A stretch of DNA of 64,000 nt from RI-153 sp963721725 (GCA_963721725.1 CAVRLX010000009.1:248001-312000), one strand, 5' to 3'; shown: positions 35,961-44,975, counted from the first letter of the stretch. The notes: generated from the sequence alone by a model not told the origin. Numbers and translations: made by a program.

Positions 35961-36975
35961 CCCTGTGCTGATGTGGCCCAAAATCGGCCTCGTAAAACGG
36001 GCTGACCATGCGCCCCGGCGGTACTAGATCATCCACGGCTTTGCGATCCTCGTCTGTGATCGTCACTGCCAACGCCCCCAGATTGTCTTCAAGCTGCTCC
36101 ATTGTACGCGGCCCAATGATGGGGCTGGTGATGCCCGGCTGGTGCATGGTCCAGGCTAGAGCAAATTGCGAAAGTGTAATCCCTTTGGCCTGGGCCAGCG
36201 GCTCCAACCCCTCGATTACGTCAAAGATCTGCTCAGTCATGCGCGCTTGCAGGCGCGGATTGTTGGCAACGTCGGCAAAGCGACTGTCCGACGGCGGCGT
36301 GGTGTTGCGGCTATACTTGCCCGTCAACAGCCCCCCGGCCAGCGGACTCCACGGCAGCAGGCCAATCCCGTAGGTCTGCGACAGCGGGATCAACTCACGT
36401 TCAATGCGCCGATCCAGAATGTGATAGGGCGGCTGCTCCGAGACAAAGCGGTTCAGCCCCAACTCTTTGGAAACCCACAGCGATTCCATCACCTGCCAGG
36501 CCGCGAAGGTGCTGGTGCCAATGTGACGAACCTTGCCCGCACGGATCAGATCGTCCATTGCCCGCAGAGTCTCGTCAATGGGGATATCCGATTGCGGACG
36601 GTGGATCTGATAAAGATCGATGTAGTCAGTCTGCAAGCGCTTAAGGCTGGCCTCGCACTGCTCGATAATGTGACGGCGTCCGTTGCCCCCAGCGTTGGGA
36701 TCGTCGTCGTCCATGCGCCCGTGTACCTTTGTTGCCAGCACGATCTTGCTGCGCTTGCCGTTACGTTTCAGGGCTTCGCCCGTCACTTCTTCGCTGCGCC
36801 CGCGGCTATAGACGTTGGCTGTGTCCAAAAAGTTAATCCCAGCATCTAGCGCTTTGTCAATGATGGCATAGCCATCGTCGGGGGTGGTTTTGCCGCCGAA
36901 CATCATACAGCCCAGGCAGATCGGGCTGACTTTCATGCCGGTGCGTCCAAAATTGCGGTATTCCATACGGGGCAC
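35950..36975 (-). CDS. Aldo/keto reductase (YajO/Kv-beta-like group)
   Basis: The 341-residue protein has MEYRNFGRTGMKVSPICLG at the start, Asp and Tyr in INFLDTANVYSRGRSEE, Lys in VLATKVHGRMDDDDPN and His in LYQIHRPQ. The C-terminal SPIIGPRTMEQLEDNLGAL binds NADPH phosphate. This is the YajO/Tas-like group that acts on aldehydes and sugars. It lies 42 bases downstream of larB on the same strand order, but terminates before it, so it may be the last gene of a separate unit. The stop codon falls in a heptamer repeat. Confidence 0.9.
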   Translation of the reverse strand: MPRMEYRNFGRTGMKVSPICLGCMMFGGKTTPDDGYAIIDKALDAGINFLDTANVYSRGRSEEVTGEALKRNGKRSKIVLATKVHGRMDDDDPNAGGNGRRHIIEQCEASLKRLQTDYIDLYQIHRPQSDIPIDETLRAMDDLIRAGKVRHIGTSTFAAWQVMESLWVSKELGLNRFVSEQPPYHILDRRIERELIPLSQTYGIGLLPWSPLAGGLLTGKYSRNTTPPSDSRFADVANNPRLQARMTEQIFDVIEGLEPLAQAKGITLSQFALAWTMHQPGITSPIIGPRTMEQLEDNLGALAVTITDEDRKAVDDLVPPGRMVSPFYEADFGPHQHRVIG

Positions 36976-37186
36976 TCCTTCGTAATGAGGGAATAATAGG
37001 TTGCGTCCTCTATACTCTACCCCGCTTTGGGTGGCATTTCAACTTTTGCTCAAAACCGGTACAGTGGATACAACGCGAATCGCATCAGTCAATCAGACGC
37101 GGTAGTGTATAATTCCAGGGAAAGGAGATTCTTCCCCAACCTTTCGGCTTTGAGGATTTTTATCAGGCAATCCTCCATTACCAGCA

Positions 37187-37276
37187 CCTATACAGGTGCG
37201 ACGTACTCGCCAATAGTAACTTGGTTGTGAAAAGCCTGTGTGGCGAGTGCGTCGCACCCTAGACCTGAATAGTTAC
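37187..37276. repeat. Inverted repeat with GTGCGTCGCACC core, copy 1
   Basis: ACCTATACAGGTGCGACGTA at 37187 and TGGCGAGTGCGTCGCACC at about 37241-37258 form inverted arms. The right part continues CCTAGACCTGAATAGTTAC and matches 43821-43850 at 27 of 30 bases. The 342-base gap 36976-37317 otherwise shows no coding frame. Confidence 0.7.
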
Positions 37277-37317
37277 CATTACTACAAATTTACATAGCTT
37301 TTTGGAGAGAAGACCGC

Positions 37318-38574
37318 ATGACCGACCAAAGCGTGATCATCATCGGAGCAGGGCTGGCAGGGCTGACGGCGGCCCGTCATTTGACCCGCAACGGCATCTC
37401 TGTGACCCTGCTTGAAGCTTCCGACGGCGTGGGCGGGCGTGTGCGCAGTGATACCGTGGATGGCTATACCCTGGACCGCGGCTTTCAAGTGCTGCTCACA
37501 GGCTATCCAGAGGCGAAACGGCAACTGGACTACGCCGCCCTGGATCTACACGCTTTTGAAGCTGGCGCGCTGATCCGCCTGGGCCGCGGCTTTCACAAAG
37601 TCGCCGATCCGTGGCGCAACCCTGGCGCGCTGCTCAGCACAGTATTCGCGCCCATCGGCACGCTGTTGGACAAAGCCCAGATTGCCCGCCTGCGCCTGGA
37701 CGTCAAGCGGGGCAGCATTGAGGAGCTTTGGCAGCGCCCCTCAACCTCCACATTACAGCGTCTGCGCCAGTTTGGTTTTTCCGAAACCCTCATCGACCGC
37801 TTCTTTCGCCCCTTTTTTGGCGGCATCTTTTTGGATCGCAACTTGGGCACATCCAGCCGCCTGTTTGATTTCGTCTTTCGCATGTTTGCCGAAGGGGAGA
37901 CTGTCTTGCCCGCCGGTGGTATTGGGGCCATCCCCGCACAGATCGCCGCCGACCTGCCCGCTGGCGCACTCCGACTCAACAGCCGTGTGGAAGCCATCAC
38001 CGAGGGCGGCGTCAAACTGAAGAGTGGCGAAAGCATCAGCGCTAGTGCGGTGATTATCGCCACCGAAGGGCCAGAGGCAACCCGGCTCACCAGCGGCGAA
38101 ATCGACAGCACAGGGCTGCGCAGCGTCACCTGTTTCTACTTTGCCGCCGAGCGTGCGCCTATCTCCGACCCGATCTTGATTTTGAACGGCGACGGCATTG
38201 GCCCAATCAATAACCTCTGCTTCCCCAGCCAGATTGCGCCTTCCTATGCACCGCCCAACCAAGCGCTGGTTGCGGCTTCGGTATTGGGTGATCCCGAAGA
38301 GGACGACGAACTACTACGTGCCAAAGTGCAGGGGCAACTGGTAGAATGGTTTGGGCCACCCGCCAAGTCGTGGGATTTCCTGCGTGCCTATCGGGTGCGC
38401 TATGCCCAGCCAGCCCAGCCCCCCGGCGCCCTCGAGCCGCCGCGCCGCCCGGTCGAGCTTCGCCCCGGCCTCTACGTCTGCGGCGATCACCGCGACAACG
38501 CCTCGATTAATGGCGCGCTGGCGTCGGGGCAGCGCACAGCCGATGCGGTGTTGGTAGCACTGCGCAACGGATAA
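37318..38574 (+). CDS. FAD-dependent amine oxidase-type oxidoreductase
   Basis: The 418-residue protein has the FAD-binding GAGLAGLTAARHLTRNG (residues 9-25), followed by the GG doublet DGVGGRVRSD. The C-terminal VCGDHRDNASINGALASGQRTADAVL (in part) binds FAD again. The architecture is that of protoporphyrinogen oxidase/phytoene desaturase-related flavin oxidoreductases (the NAD(P)/FAD-dependent family often seen near carotenoid genes). No carotenoid genes are nearby, so the substrate is open. Confidence 0.88.
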   Translation: MTDQSVIIIGAGLAGLTAARHLTRNGISVTLLEASDGVGGRVRSDTVDGYTLDRGFQVLLTGYPEAKRQLDYAALDLHAFEAGALIRLGRGFHKVADPWRNPGALLSTVFAPIGTLLDKAQIARLRLDVKRGSIEELWQRPSTSTLQRLRQFGFSETLIDRFFRPFFGGIFLDRNLGTSSRLFDFVFRMFAEGETVLPAGGIGAIPAQIAADLPAGALRLNSRVEAITEGGVKLKSGESISASAVIIATEGPEATRLTSGEIDSTGLRSVTCFYFAAERAPISDPILILNGDGIGPINNLCFPSQIAPSYAPPNQALVAASVLGDPEEDDELLRAKVQGQLVEWFGPPAKSWDFLRAYRVRYAQPAQPPGALEPPRRPVELRPGLYVCGDHRDNASINGALASGQRTADAVLVALRNG

Positions 38575-38714
38575 ATGTGCGGATTTCAACGATTACGCCA
38601 CCTAATCCTCACATTACCCTTTTTGCGCCCACTATCATCAAGAGGGCGGGGCGGAGACACCAGGCTTTTCGTAAATGTCTATGAAGAATTGTGCAGTTTG
38701 ATGGGGCGCAATCT

Positions 38715-38743
38715 TTGACCTTTTGCCGAGTTTCCACTATACT
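38715..38743 (+). promoter_or_regulatory. Sigma-70-type promoter of tRNA-Leu
   Basis: TTGACC (38715-38720) and TATACT (38738-38743) are separated by 17 bases and end 17 bases before the mature tRNA. Confidence 0.75.
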
Positions 38744-38760
38744 TTTCTTGGGTAGTCAAT

Positions 38761-38843
38761 GCCCCCGTGGTGGAATTGGCATACACGGCAGGTTGAGGGC
38801 CTGTGTCCAATAGGACGTGTCCGTTCGAGTCGGACCGGGGGCA
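38761..38843 (+). tRNA. tRNA-Leu(GAG)
   Basis: The acceptor stem is GCCCCCG with CGGGGGC and discriminator A. The anticodon stem-loop CAGG-TTGAGGG-CCTG gives anticodon GAG. A variable arm is present, as expected for class II tRNA-Leu, and the T loop is GTTCGAGTC. CCA is not encoded (CTA follows). Length is 83 bases. Confidence 0.95.
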
Positions 38844-38845
38844 CT

Positions 38846-38885
38846 AAAACGGTGAGTGGATCGAATCCACTCACCGTTTTTGTTT
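38846..38885 (+). terminator. Terminator after tRNA-Leu
   Basis: A 16-bp stem (38846-38861 with 38865-38880) contains GGTGAGTGGAT paired with ATCCACTCACC, closed by a CGA loop. The 3' side ends in a T-run (GTTTTTGTTTT). It starts three bases after the tRNA. Confidence 0.93.
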
Positions 38886-38940
38886 TACTCTATTGATCGA
38901 TCTCAGATTGCAGATGTCATGAGTATAGACTGGATCTTTA

Positions 38941-38969
38941 CAGACAGAGTGAAAAAATTCGGCTATACT
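38941..38969 (+). promoter_or_regulatory. Candidate promoter upstream of the RsbQ-like gene
   Basis: CAGACA (38941-38946) and TATACT (38964-38969) are 17 bases apart; the -35 matches four of six bases. The 38886-39145 interval otherwise shows no gene and would be a leader of about 170 bases. Confidence 0.45.
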
Positions 38970-39145
38970 TGCATTTTCAGTGTGGAACAGATGTAGGTTA
39001 ATAGGTTGTTAAGGTAATTGGATAACAATGCAGGTAAGGCTATAATAAATAGCCTTTCAGGAAAAAGTGGAAGAAAGTTGCTTCCCTTACACAAACCTAA
39101 ACTCGTTGTAGATCAATAAATCTAAATCAACGAATGGAGTTTACG

Positions 39146-39934
39146 ATGTCTGTTATTAAACGAAACAATGTTACAGTGCGAGGACTAGGGGAACAACCCA
39201 TGCTTTTTGCCCACGGCTATGGCTGTGATCAAAATATGTGGCGCTTTGTAGCTCCTGCTTTTGAAGATGACTATAAGGTTGTTCTTTTTGATCATGTAGG
39301 ATCCGGCCGTTCGGATCTCTCTGCTTTCAGTCGGGTCAAATATAACACGCTCTCTGGCTACGCTCAGGATGTGCTTGATATCTGTCATGAACTCAACTTG
39401 CAGGATGTGATCTTTGTCGGCCATTCAGTCTCCGCCATGATCGGAGTGCTGGCTGCTATTGAGGAGCCGGATCGATTTGCCAAGCTTGTGCTGATCGGTC
39501 CTTCTCCTTGCTATATTAACCAGGAAGACTATGTGGGCGGCTTTAACCGGGAGGATATTGATGGTCTGTTGGACTTTATGGACAGCAATTTCTTGGGATG
39601 GTCCAGCGCCGTCGCTCCGCAAATTATGGGCAACGACGACCGTCCTGAATTAGGCCAGGAGTTGACGAATAGTTTTTGCCGCACCGATCCTGAAATTGCC
39701 AAACATTTTGCGCGTGTGACCTTTTTATCAGACAACCGGGCTGATCTGCCTAATCTAAAAACACCTGCGTTGATCTTACAATGTACCCAGGACATTATCG
39801 CCCCTGAGCCTGTAGGGGATTACATACACCGTATTCTTGCCGAAAGTCGGCTGGTGCATTTGCAAGCAACGGGGCATTGCCCCAATCTTAGTGCCCCTGC
39901 AGAGACGATTGTTGCCATAAAGAATTTTCTATAA
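39146..39934 (+). CDS. RsbQ-like alpha/beta hydrolase
   Basis: The 262-residue hydrolase starts MSVIKRNNVTVRGLG, with GGAG upstream, and matches the RsbQ/D14/KAI2 group. The catalytic triad is Ser94 (FVGHSVSAMIG), Asp216 (QCTQDIIAP) and His244 (TGHCPNLSA). RsbQ in Bacillus subtilis partners with the PAS phosphatase RsbP to sense energy stress through a small hydrophobic ligand. Here the next gene, 14 bases away, is a PAS histidine kinase. The pairing suggests a ligand-processing sensor module. The base usage is slightly more AT-rich than the neighbours. Confidence 0.93.
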   Translation: MSVIKRNNVTVRGLGEQPMLFAHGYGCDQNMWRFVAPAFEDDYKVVLFDHVGSGRSDLSAFSRVKYNTLSGYAQDVLDICHELNLQDVIFVGHSVSAMIGVLAAIEEPDRFAKLVLIGPSPCYINQEDYVGGFNREDIDGLLDFMDSNFLGWSSAVAPQIMGNDDRPELGQELTNSFCRTDPEIAKHFARVTFLSDNRADLPNLKTPALILQCTQDIIAPEPVGDYIHRILAESRLVHLQATGHCPNLSAPAETIVAIKNFL

Positions 39935-39948
39935 GGGAAAAGCTAAGT

Positions 39949-41121
39949 GTGTTTATGGTCGCCAATGGGCAGATTGATGCCGTTTTGTTAGAAGAAAGTC
40001 TGGAAGATCTCTACGAAAATGCCCCCTGTGGCTATATTTCGACACTGCCGGATGGAACGTTGGTTAAGGTTAACCAGACTTTCCTGAACTGGGTTGGCTA
40101 TGCGCGCGCCGAACTTTTGACGGGCAAACGTTTTCAAGATCTGTTGGGCATCCAGGGCAAAATCTACTATGAGACGCACTATGCCCCCCTGTTGAACATG
40201 CAAGGCTTCGTCAACGAGGTGGCCTTTAACCTGATCTGCCGGGAGGGGGATACGTTGCCTGTGTTGCTTAATACGGTGCAAAAGAGTGATGAAACGGGCA
40301 CACCGATCTTTAACCGTACAACCATCTTCAACGCCACCGACCGCCGCAGCTATGAACGTGAATTGCTGCTGGCGCGGAAGAAGGCCGAACAGTTGGCCGA
40401 GGGTAAAGCTCGCTTTCTATCTATGCTCAGCCATGAGATCCGCAACCCGCTCAGTTCGATCTATATGGCGACCGAATTTCTGGAAACCACAGAGTGTACG
40501 CCGGAACAGGCGCAGTGTGTGCGTGTGTTGCGTTCTTCTTCGTGTAGCCTCATGGATCTAATTACACAAATTTTGGACTACAGCCGCATCGAAGCGGGCA
40601 AGGTCGAATTGGATGAACGCGCTGTGGACCTGGCGGAATTCGTCCAAGACCTGGCCTTTCGCATGGGGCACAAACTTAATGATAACAAAGTCACGGTTCG
40701 CGCCGAGATCGATCCACGCATACCCACGGCGGTAATGGTGGACCCAGTCAAGCTCGGCCAGATCTTGACCAATCTGCTTGGGAACGCTGTGAAATTTACC
40801 GAAAAGGGGTGGGTGGCCGTTCGTGTCCAGCGCACATCTGTGATGACTGACCGCGTCTGCATCAACTTTAGCGTGCAGGATACAGGTATTGGCATTGCGC
40901 CAGATCGTCTGTCGGCAATTTTTGAGGAATTTACCCAAGCCTCTGCCGATACCGCCTTTAACTATGGCGGTACGGGCCTGGGGCTTGCCATCTGCCAAAA
41001 GTTGCTGCACCTCTACCAAAGCCAGATGCAGGTGGAGAGTACAGTGGGCAAGGGATCGACCTTTTCGTTTAAAATTTGTCTAAAAACAGTAAAGAGTAAG
41101 GAGTCAATGTTATCAAGGTAA
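39949..41121 (+). CDS. PAS-domain histidine kinase paired with the RsbQ-like hydrolase
   Basis: It starts with GTG. An N-terminal PAS domain (about 18-130, with NAPCGYISTLPDGTLVKVNQTFLNWVGY in part) is followed by a linker helix and HisKA with phospho-acceptor His162 in MLSHEIRNPLSS. The ATPase domain has ILTNLLGNAVKFT (N box), DTGIGIAPD (G1), FEEFTQ and GGTGLGLAIC (G2). There is no membrane helix, so it is cytosolic. No response regulator is adjacent. The PAS may receive the product or substrate of the RsbQ-like enzyme. The extreme C-terminus (KSKESMLSR) falls in an AGTAAGG heptamer repeat. Confidence 0.93.
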   Translation: MFMVANGQIDAVLLEESLEDLYENAPCGYISTLPDGTLVKVNQTFLNWVGYARAELLTGKRFQDLLGIQGKIYYETHYAPLLNMQGFVNEVAFNLICREGDTLPVLLNTVQKSDETGTPIFNRTTIFNATDRRSYERELLLARKKAEQLAEGKARFLSMLSHEIRNPLSSIYMATEFLETTECTPEQAQCVRVLRSSSCSLMDLITQILDYSRIEAGKVELDERAVDLAEFVQDLAFRMGHKLNDNKVTVRAEIDPRIPTAVMVDPVKLGQILTNLLGNAVKFTEKGWVAVRVQRTSVMTDRVCINFSVQDTGIGIAPDRLSAIFEEFTQASADTAFNYGGTGLGLAICQKLLHLYQSQMQVESTVGKGSTFSFKICLKTVKSKESMLSR

Positions 41122-41213
41122 GGCTCTCAAATGAGATCGCCTAATCACCCAATCTCTGCATTCACTTAATGACATTGAGGGGGTATATCCCTCTGCTCCT
41201 TACTCTTTTTCTT
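41089..41213. repeat. Inverted heptamer arms between convergent genes
   Basis: AGTAAAG, AGTAAGG, AGTCAAT at 41092-41112 face the inverted CTCCTTACTCTTTTT at 41194-41210. The centre holds CCTAATCACCCAATC. It starts in the last codons of the kinase gene and ends just before the enolase stop. Confidence 0.6.
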
Positions 41214-42503
41214 CTATCTCATATGCGGAAACGCACTAATCCCTGCGTACAAGCCCACGGCGTCCAACTCTTCTTCAATCCGCAACAACTGATTGTATTT
41301 GGCGACACGGTCGCTACGTGCTGGCGCGCCCGTCTTGATCTGCCCGGTGTTAAAGGCCACGACCAAATCTGCAATCGTGGCGTCTTCGGTCTCGCCGGAG
41401 CGGTGGCTGACCACGGCGGCCCAGCCCGCGCGGTGGCTCATTTCAATGGCCGCGATGCTCTCGGTCAGCGTGCCGATCTGATTAACCTTGCACAGCAGCG
41501 CGTTGCACGCTTTCTCGTGGATAGCCCGCTCAATGCGCGTCACGTTGGTCACCAACAGATCGTCGCCCACCAACTGCACCTTCTGCCCAATCTTTTCATA
41601 GAGCAGCTTCCAGCCGTCCCAGTCATCTTCGGACATGCCATCTTCCAGCGAGATAATCGGGAAGCGACTGGCCCAATCGGTCCACAACGCCACCATCTCT
41701 TCGCTGGAAAGCTCTTTGCCCTCAATCGGTAATTTATACAAACCGCTCTTCTCATCATAGAGTTCGGTACAGGCCGGGTCCAAGGCAATGAAGACATCTT
41801 CGCCCGGTCGGTAACCGGCTTTTTCAATGGCCTTGAGGATAATCTCCACCGCCGCCACATTCCCGCCCAAACTGGGTGCAAAGCCACCCTCGTCGCCCAC
41901 GTTGGTGCTATAACCGGCATCATGCAGCACCTTTTTCAGCGATTGGTAGATCTCGGATCCCCAGCGCACAGCCTCGCTAAACGAATCTGCACCCACAGGC
42001 ATAACCATAAACTCTTGAAAATCGGTGCTGTTGACAGCATGTTTGCCGCCGTTGAGGATGTTCATCATGGGCACGGGCAGCGTACGCGCGCCTACCCCGC
42101 CCAAGTAGCGATAGAGCGGCAGACCCAACGCCTCGGCAGCGGCCTTGGCTACAGCCAAGCTCACGCCCAAAATGGCGTTGGCGCCCAGATTGCTCTTGTT
42201 GGGCGTGCCGTCCAACTCCAGCATGTATTCGTCAATCGCGATCTGGTCCAGCGCATCCACGCCGGTCAACTCGCTTGCCAACACTGTGTTGATATTTTCC
42301 ACAGCCTGGGCCACGCCTTTGCCGCCATAGATTGACTTATCGCCATCACGCAGTTCCACAGCTTCATGTGCGCCGGTGCTGGCCCCGCTGGGCACAGCCG
42401 CCCGCCCCAAATAGCCACCCTCCAGCACTACATCCACTTCCACCGTTGGGTTGCCGCGGCTGTCTAGAATCTGGCGGCCTACAATCGCTTCAATTGTTGT
42501 CAT
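41214..42503 (-). CDS. eno: Enolase
   Basis: The 429-residue protein is a full-length octameric-type enolase for glycolysis. It has GRQILDSRGNPTVEVDV, PSGASTGAHEAVELRDGD, the metal ligands in SLEDGMSEDDWDGWK and VGDDLLVTN, the catalytic Lys in NALLCKVNQIGTLTES, and SHRSGETEDATIADLVV. It converts 2-phosphoglycerate to phosphoenolpyruvate. A single gene on the minus strand, divergent from the HtrA-like gene. Confidence 0.98.
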   Translation of the reverse strand: MTTIEAIVGRQILDSRGNPTVEVDVVLEGGYLGRAAVPSGASTGAHEAVELRDGDKSIYGGKGVAQAVENINTVLASELTGVDALDQIAIDEYMLELDGTPNKSNLGANAILGVSLAVAKAAAEALGLPLYRYLGGVGARTLPVPMMNILNGGKHAVNSTDFQEFMVMPVGADSFSEAVRWGSEIYQSLKKVLHDAGYSTNVGDEGGFAPSLGGNVAAVEIILKAIEKAGYRPGEDVFIALDPACTELYDEKSGLYKLPIEGKELSSEEMVALWTDWASRFPIISLEDGMSEDDWDGWKLLYEKIGQKVQLVGDDLLVTNVTRIERAIHEKACNALLCKVNQIGTLTESIAAIEMSHRAGWAAVVSHRSGETEDATIADLVVAFNTGQIKTGAPARSDRVAKYNQLLRIEEELDAVGLYAGISAFPHMR

Positions 42504-42807
42504 TGGTTACCTCCGTATGATACCTATAATGATTATTGTCAAGCCCAAACAGGGCTGTTGAACAGGTCATGTCCACTCACAATATAGCCCACTGCGGGAG
42601 AATTCACAATGCGGATTGTGTGCCGTGTAGTTGGCTTTTGGCTATCCAAAGATGATTACATGCTTCACAATATATTTTCCACCCTACCTATTTTGACAGG
42701 AGCGTCACCTTCTAACGGGGGGTGTCAGCCGTGGAATAGTCTGATAAGCTAGACCATAGTAAACCATGACAGACCGGATCTCTGGTCTAATCTTAAAGGA
42801 GACATCG
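42504..42807. other. Divergent promoter region of eno and htrA-like gene
   Basis: This 304-base gap has a CACAAT-GCGG-ATTGTG palindrome at 42605-42620, a possible operator, and AT-rich tracts near 42665. A good RBS, AAAGGAG, precedes the ATG at 42808. I could not place a convincing -35/-10 pair. Confidence 0.45.
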
Positions 42808-43863
42808 ATGGCAACTGAATTTCGAGAAATTTCAAACGCACTGGCTGATGTGGTGGAAAAAGCCGCTGCCTCGGTGGTACGGGTCAGCGCCCGCCGCCGC
42901 CAGCCGGCCAGTGGGATTGTCTGGTCGGCAGATGGCCTGATCATCACCGCCAACCACATTGTACAGCGCGAGGACGATATCAGCATTGGGCTGGCCGATG
43001 GCAGCGAAGTGAAAGCCGCCCTCGTCGGACGCGATCCCAGCACCGATCTGGCCCTGTTGCGCGCCGAAGCCAGCGGACTCACCGCTGCTTCGTGGCTGGC
43101 GGATGACGAGATCCGTGTGGGGCTGCTGGCGCTGGCGCTGGGACGTCCGGGCAAACATGTCGAAGCGTCCTTGGGCATTGTCAGCGCGCTGGGCGGCGAA
43201 TGGCGCACCGGCGGTGGTGGCCGCGTCAGCCGCTTCATCAAACCCGATCTCGTAATGTATCCTGGCTTTTCCGGCGGGCCGCTGGTGGCAGGCAATGGCG
43301 ATGTCATCGGCCTCACGTCGTCGGCGCTGCTGCGCGATAGTGGCGTGGCGCTACCCGAATCCACAGTCAAAGCTGTGGTGGAAACCTTGCTAACCCACGG
43401 TCACATGCGCCGGGGCTACCTAGGCGTGGGTGTGCAGACTGTGCGTCTGCCTGCTGCCATTGCCGAGGAGATGAATCAAAAGACGGCGGTGCTGCTCACT
43501 TCCATTGAAGCAGACAGCCCGGCGGAAAAGGGTAAGCTGCTGCTCGGCGATATTCTAGTCCATTTTGATGGTGAAGCCGTCAACCAGCCCGACGACCTTT
43601 CAGCGCTGCTGGCTGGTGGGCGTGCCGGGCAATCTGTGGAAGCGCGGATTGTGCGCGGCGGTGTGTTACAAACAATAAGCCTGACCGTAGGCGAACGCGA
43701 CTCAACCTTTCTTTTTCAACCCTATCTCTCCTACAAACACAATGGGGACGGCAGTCAGCCGTCCCCATTGTGTTTGTATACAAATTATGCGAATTTCACT
43801 ACTTTATCGTACCTATTCAGGTGCGTCGCACCCCAGACCTGTATCGTTACATTCTATCTGTAA
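42808..43863 (+). CDS. HtrA/DegP-like serine protease with PDZ domain
   Basis: The catalytic triad is His50 (ITANHIVQ), Asp80 (DPSTDLALL) and Ser155 (GFSGGPLV). A PDZ domain follows (about 215-300, RRGYLGVGVQTV and DSPAEKGKLLLGDILV). There is no signal peptide or membrane helix, unlike most HtrA proteins, so it may be cytosolic. The expected end is near LTVGERDS; the frame then runs through a 20-bp perfect hairpin (43733-43777) and a repeat before stopping. The final 40-50 residues are therefore probably not native, pointing to a lost stop or frameshift near 43700. Confidence 0.88.
   Translation: MATEFREISNALADVVEKAAASVVRVSARRRQPASGIVWSADGLIITANHIVQREDDISIGLADGSEVKAALVGRDPSTDLALLRAEASGLTAASWLADDEIRVGLLALALGRPGKHVEASLGIVSALGGEWRTGGGGRVSRFIKPDLVMYPGFSGGPLVAGNGDVIGLTSSALLRDSGVALPESTVKAVVETLLTHGHMRRGYLGVGVQTVRLPAAIAEEMNQKTAVLLTSIEADSPAEKGKLLLGDILVHFDGEAVNQPDDLSALLAGGRAGQSVEARIVRGGVLQTISLTVGERDSTFLFQPYLSYKHNGDGSQPSPLCLYTNYANFTTLSYLFRCVAPQTCIVTFYL
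43733..43777. terminator. Perfect 20-bp hairpin in the 3' part of the HtrA frame
   Basis: ACAAACACAATGGGGACGGC pairs with its exact complement across a five-base loop (AGTCA). It looks like a transcription terminator or repeat and is read through by the annotated frame. Confidence 0.75.
43811..43850. repeat. GTGCGTCGCACC repeat, copy 2
   Basis: ACCTATTCAGGTGCGTCGCA at 43811 and CCCAGACCTGTATCGTTAC after it match the 37187-37276 element, 27 of 30 bases in the core. The copy lies inside the extended HtrA frame. Confidence 0.7.
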
Positions 43864-43883
43864 AATCCGTGGTCAAAAAGATC

Positions 43884-44975
43884 TCAAATCCGGCGGCGTA
43901 GCCACCAGAGTGAACTGCCACACAAGCTTACCCCGCTTAACCCAATCAGGCCAAACAAAAGTAAATTTTGGCGTCCGCTCTCTTCGGCCAGGGCACGCAC
44001 CAATGCCAGCGTGTTGGTTGGTCCGCTGGCCGCTTGATTGCCAATCGCAAGCGGCTCGGGCGTCACCGTAGCCCAGGGCGTCCACGTGGGCGATGGCGTG
44101 AATGTCGGCGATGGGGTAGGCGACGGTGTGGCGGTGGACGTAGGCGTGTCGGTGGGCGTGGGCGTCTCCGTGGGCACGGGCGTCTCTGTGGCTGTGGCCA
44201 AAGGTTGCGGTGTAAAGGTCGCCGTGGGTGGAATCTGTACGACTTCCACGGCACGGGCTATCACCGCTGGCGTGTCTGTCGGAAGGGGTGTGGGTTCCGG
44301 CGTGGCCGTGGGCGGATCGATCTGCGGCGCGCCCTCGTCAGGATAGAGCGCAATCGCATCCACGAAGATCAGGTTATCGCCTGTGGAAGTAGGATGATCC
44401 ACCATAAAAAAGACCGTCACCGTGCTGTTGAGCGCCCGCGCCCGAACATCAATGTTTGGCCCTTTGCCTTCGGGATAGTTCAACATGCGGCCCGCGCCCC
44501 AGTGTGTATGGCCCCAGATTACCGTGGGGGCATTGGGATCGGTGCCGCCCGTGGGGTCAATGCCCAATTGTCGCCCAAAATGATCGGGTTCATTGGGCGC
44601 GCCCCAGGCAATGCTGGCCCGATAGCCAGCCCCCGGCGTCACATTGACCTGGGTATAGATCCCAGCTTTGAACGTGCCGCCGTTGCTCCACATGCGCAAT
44701 GAGGGCGCACCCCAATAGGTGTCTACATCTTGCATGTAGGTAAGCTCGCCCCAGATGATGAACGGGGTCCAGCCATTGGGAATCTGCCGCGGCGGGCCAC
44801 CATAAAAGCTATCAAAATCACAGACGCCTTTGGGGATCACCTGCCCGTTGTTTTCGCAGATCTCAGAAGCAAACAACACAGGCGTGGTGTAGCCGCCCAC
44901 CAGTAGCAGCAACGCAAGCACGCCCACGGCGCGCCAGAACAACGATAGGGTTGGTTTCAATGGAAAAATTTTCAT
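43884..44975 (-). CDS. Anchored exported protein with CBM-like domain and Thr/Pro linker
   Basis: The start at MKIFPLKPTLSLFWRAVG has a signal/anchor helix. Residues 45-245 form a beta-rich domain resembling carbohydrate-binding modules (GAPSLRMWSNGGTFKAGIYTQV, DNLIFVDAIALYPDE). A linker of about 80 residues made of TPTDTP/TPSPTP repeats follows, and then a C-terminal helix LLLFGLIGLSGVSLCG and a basic RRRI tail. It is therefore bound to the membrane by its C-terminus, with the domain outside. The ligand is unknown. It is 76 bases downstream of the SUMF1-like gene on the same strand. Confidence 0.72.
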   Translation of the reverse strand: MKIFPLKPTLSLFWRAVGVLALLLLVGGYTTPVLFASEICENNGQVIPKGVCDFDSFYGGPPRQIPNGWTPFIIWGELTYMQDVDTYWGAPSLRMWSNGGTFKAGIYTQVNVTPGAGYRASIAWGAPNEPDHFGRQLGIDPTGGTDPNAPTVIWGHTHWGAGRMLNYPEGKGPNIDVRARALNSTVTVFFMVDHPTSTGDNLIFVDAIALYPDEGAPQIDPPTATPEPTPLPTDTPAVIARAVEVVQIPPTATFTPQPLATATETPVPTETPTPTDTPTSTATPSPTPSPTFTPSPTWTPWATVTPEPLAIGNQAASGPTNTLALVRALAEESGRQNLLLFGLIGLSGVSLCGSSLWWLRRRI

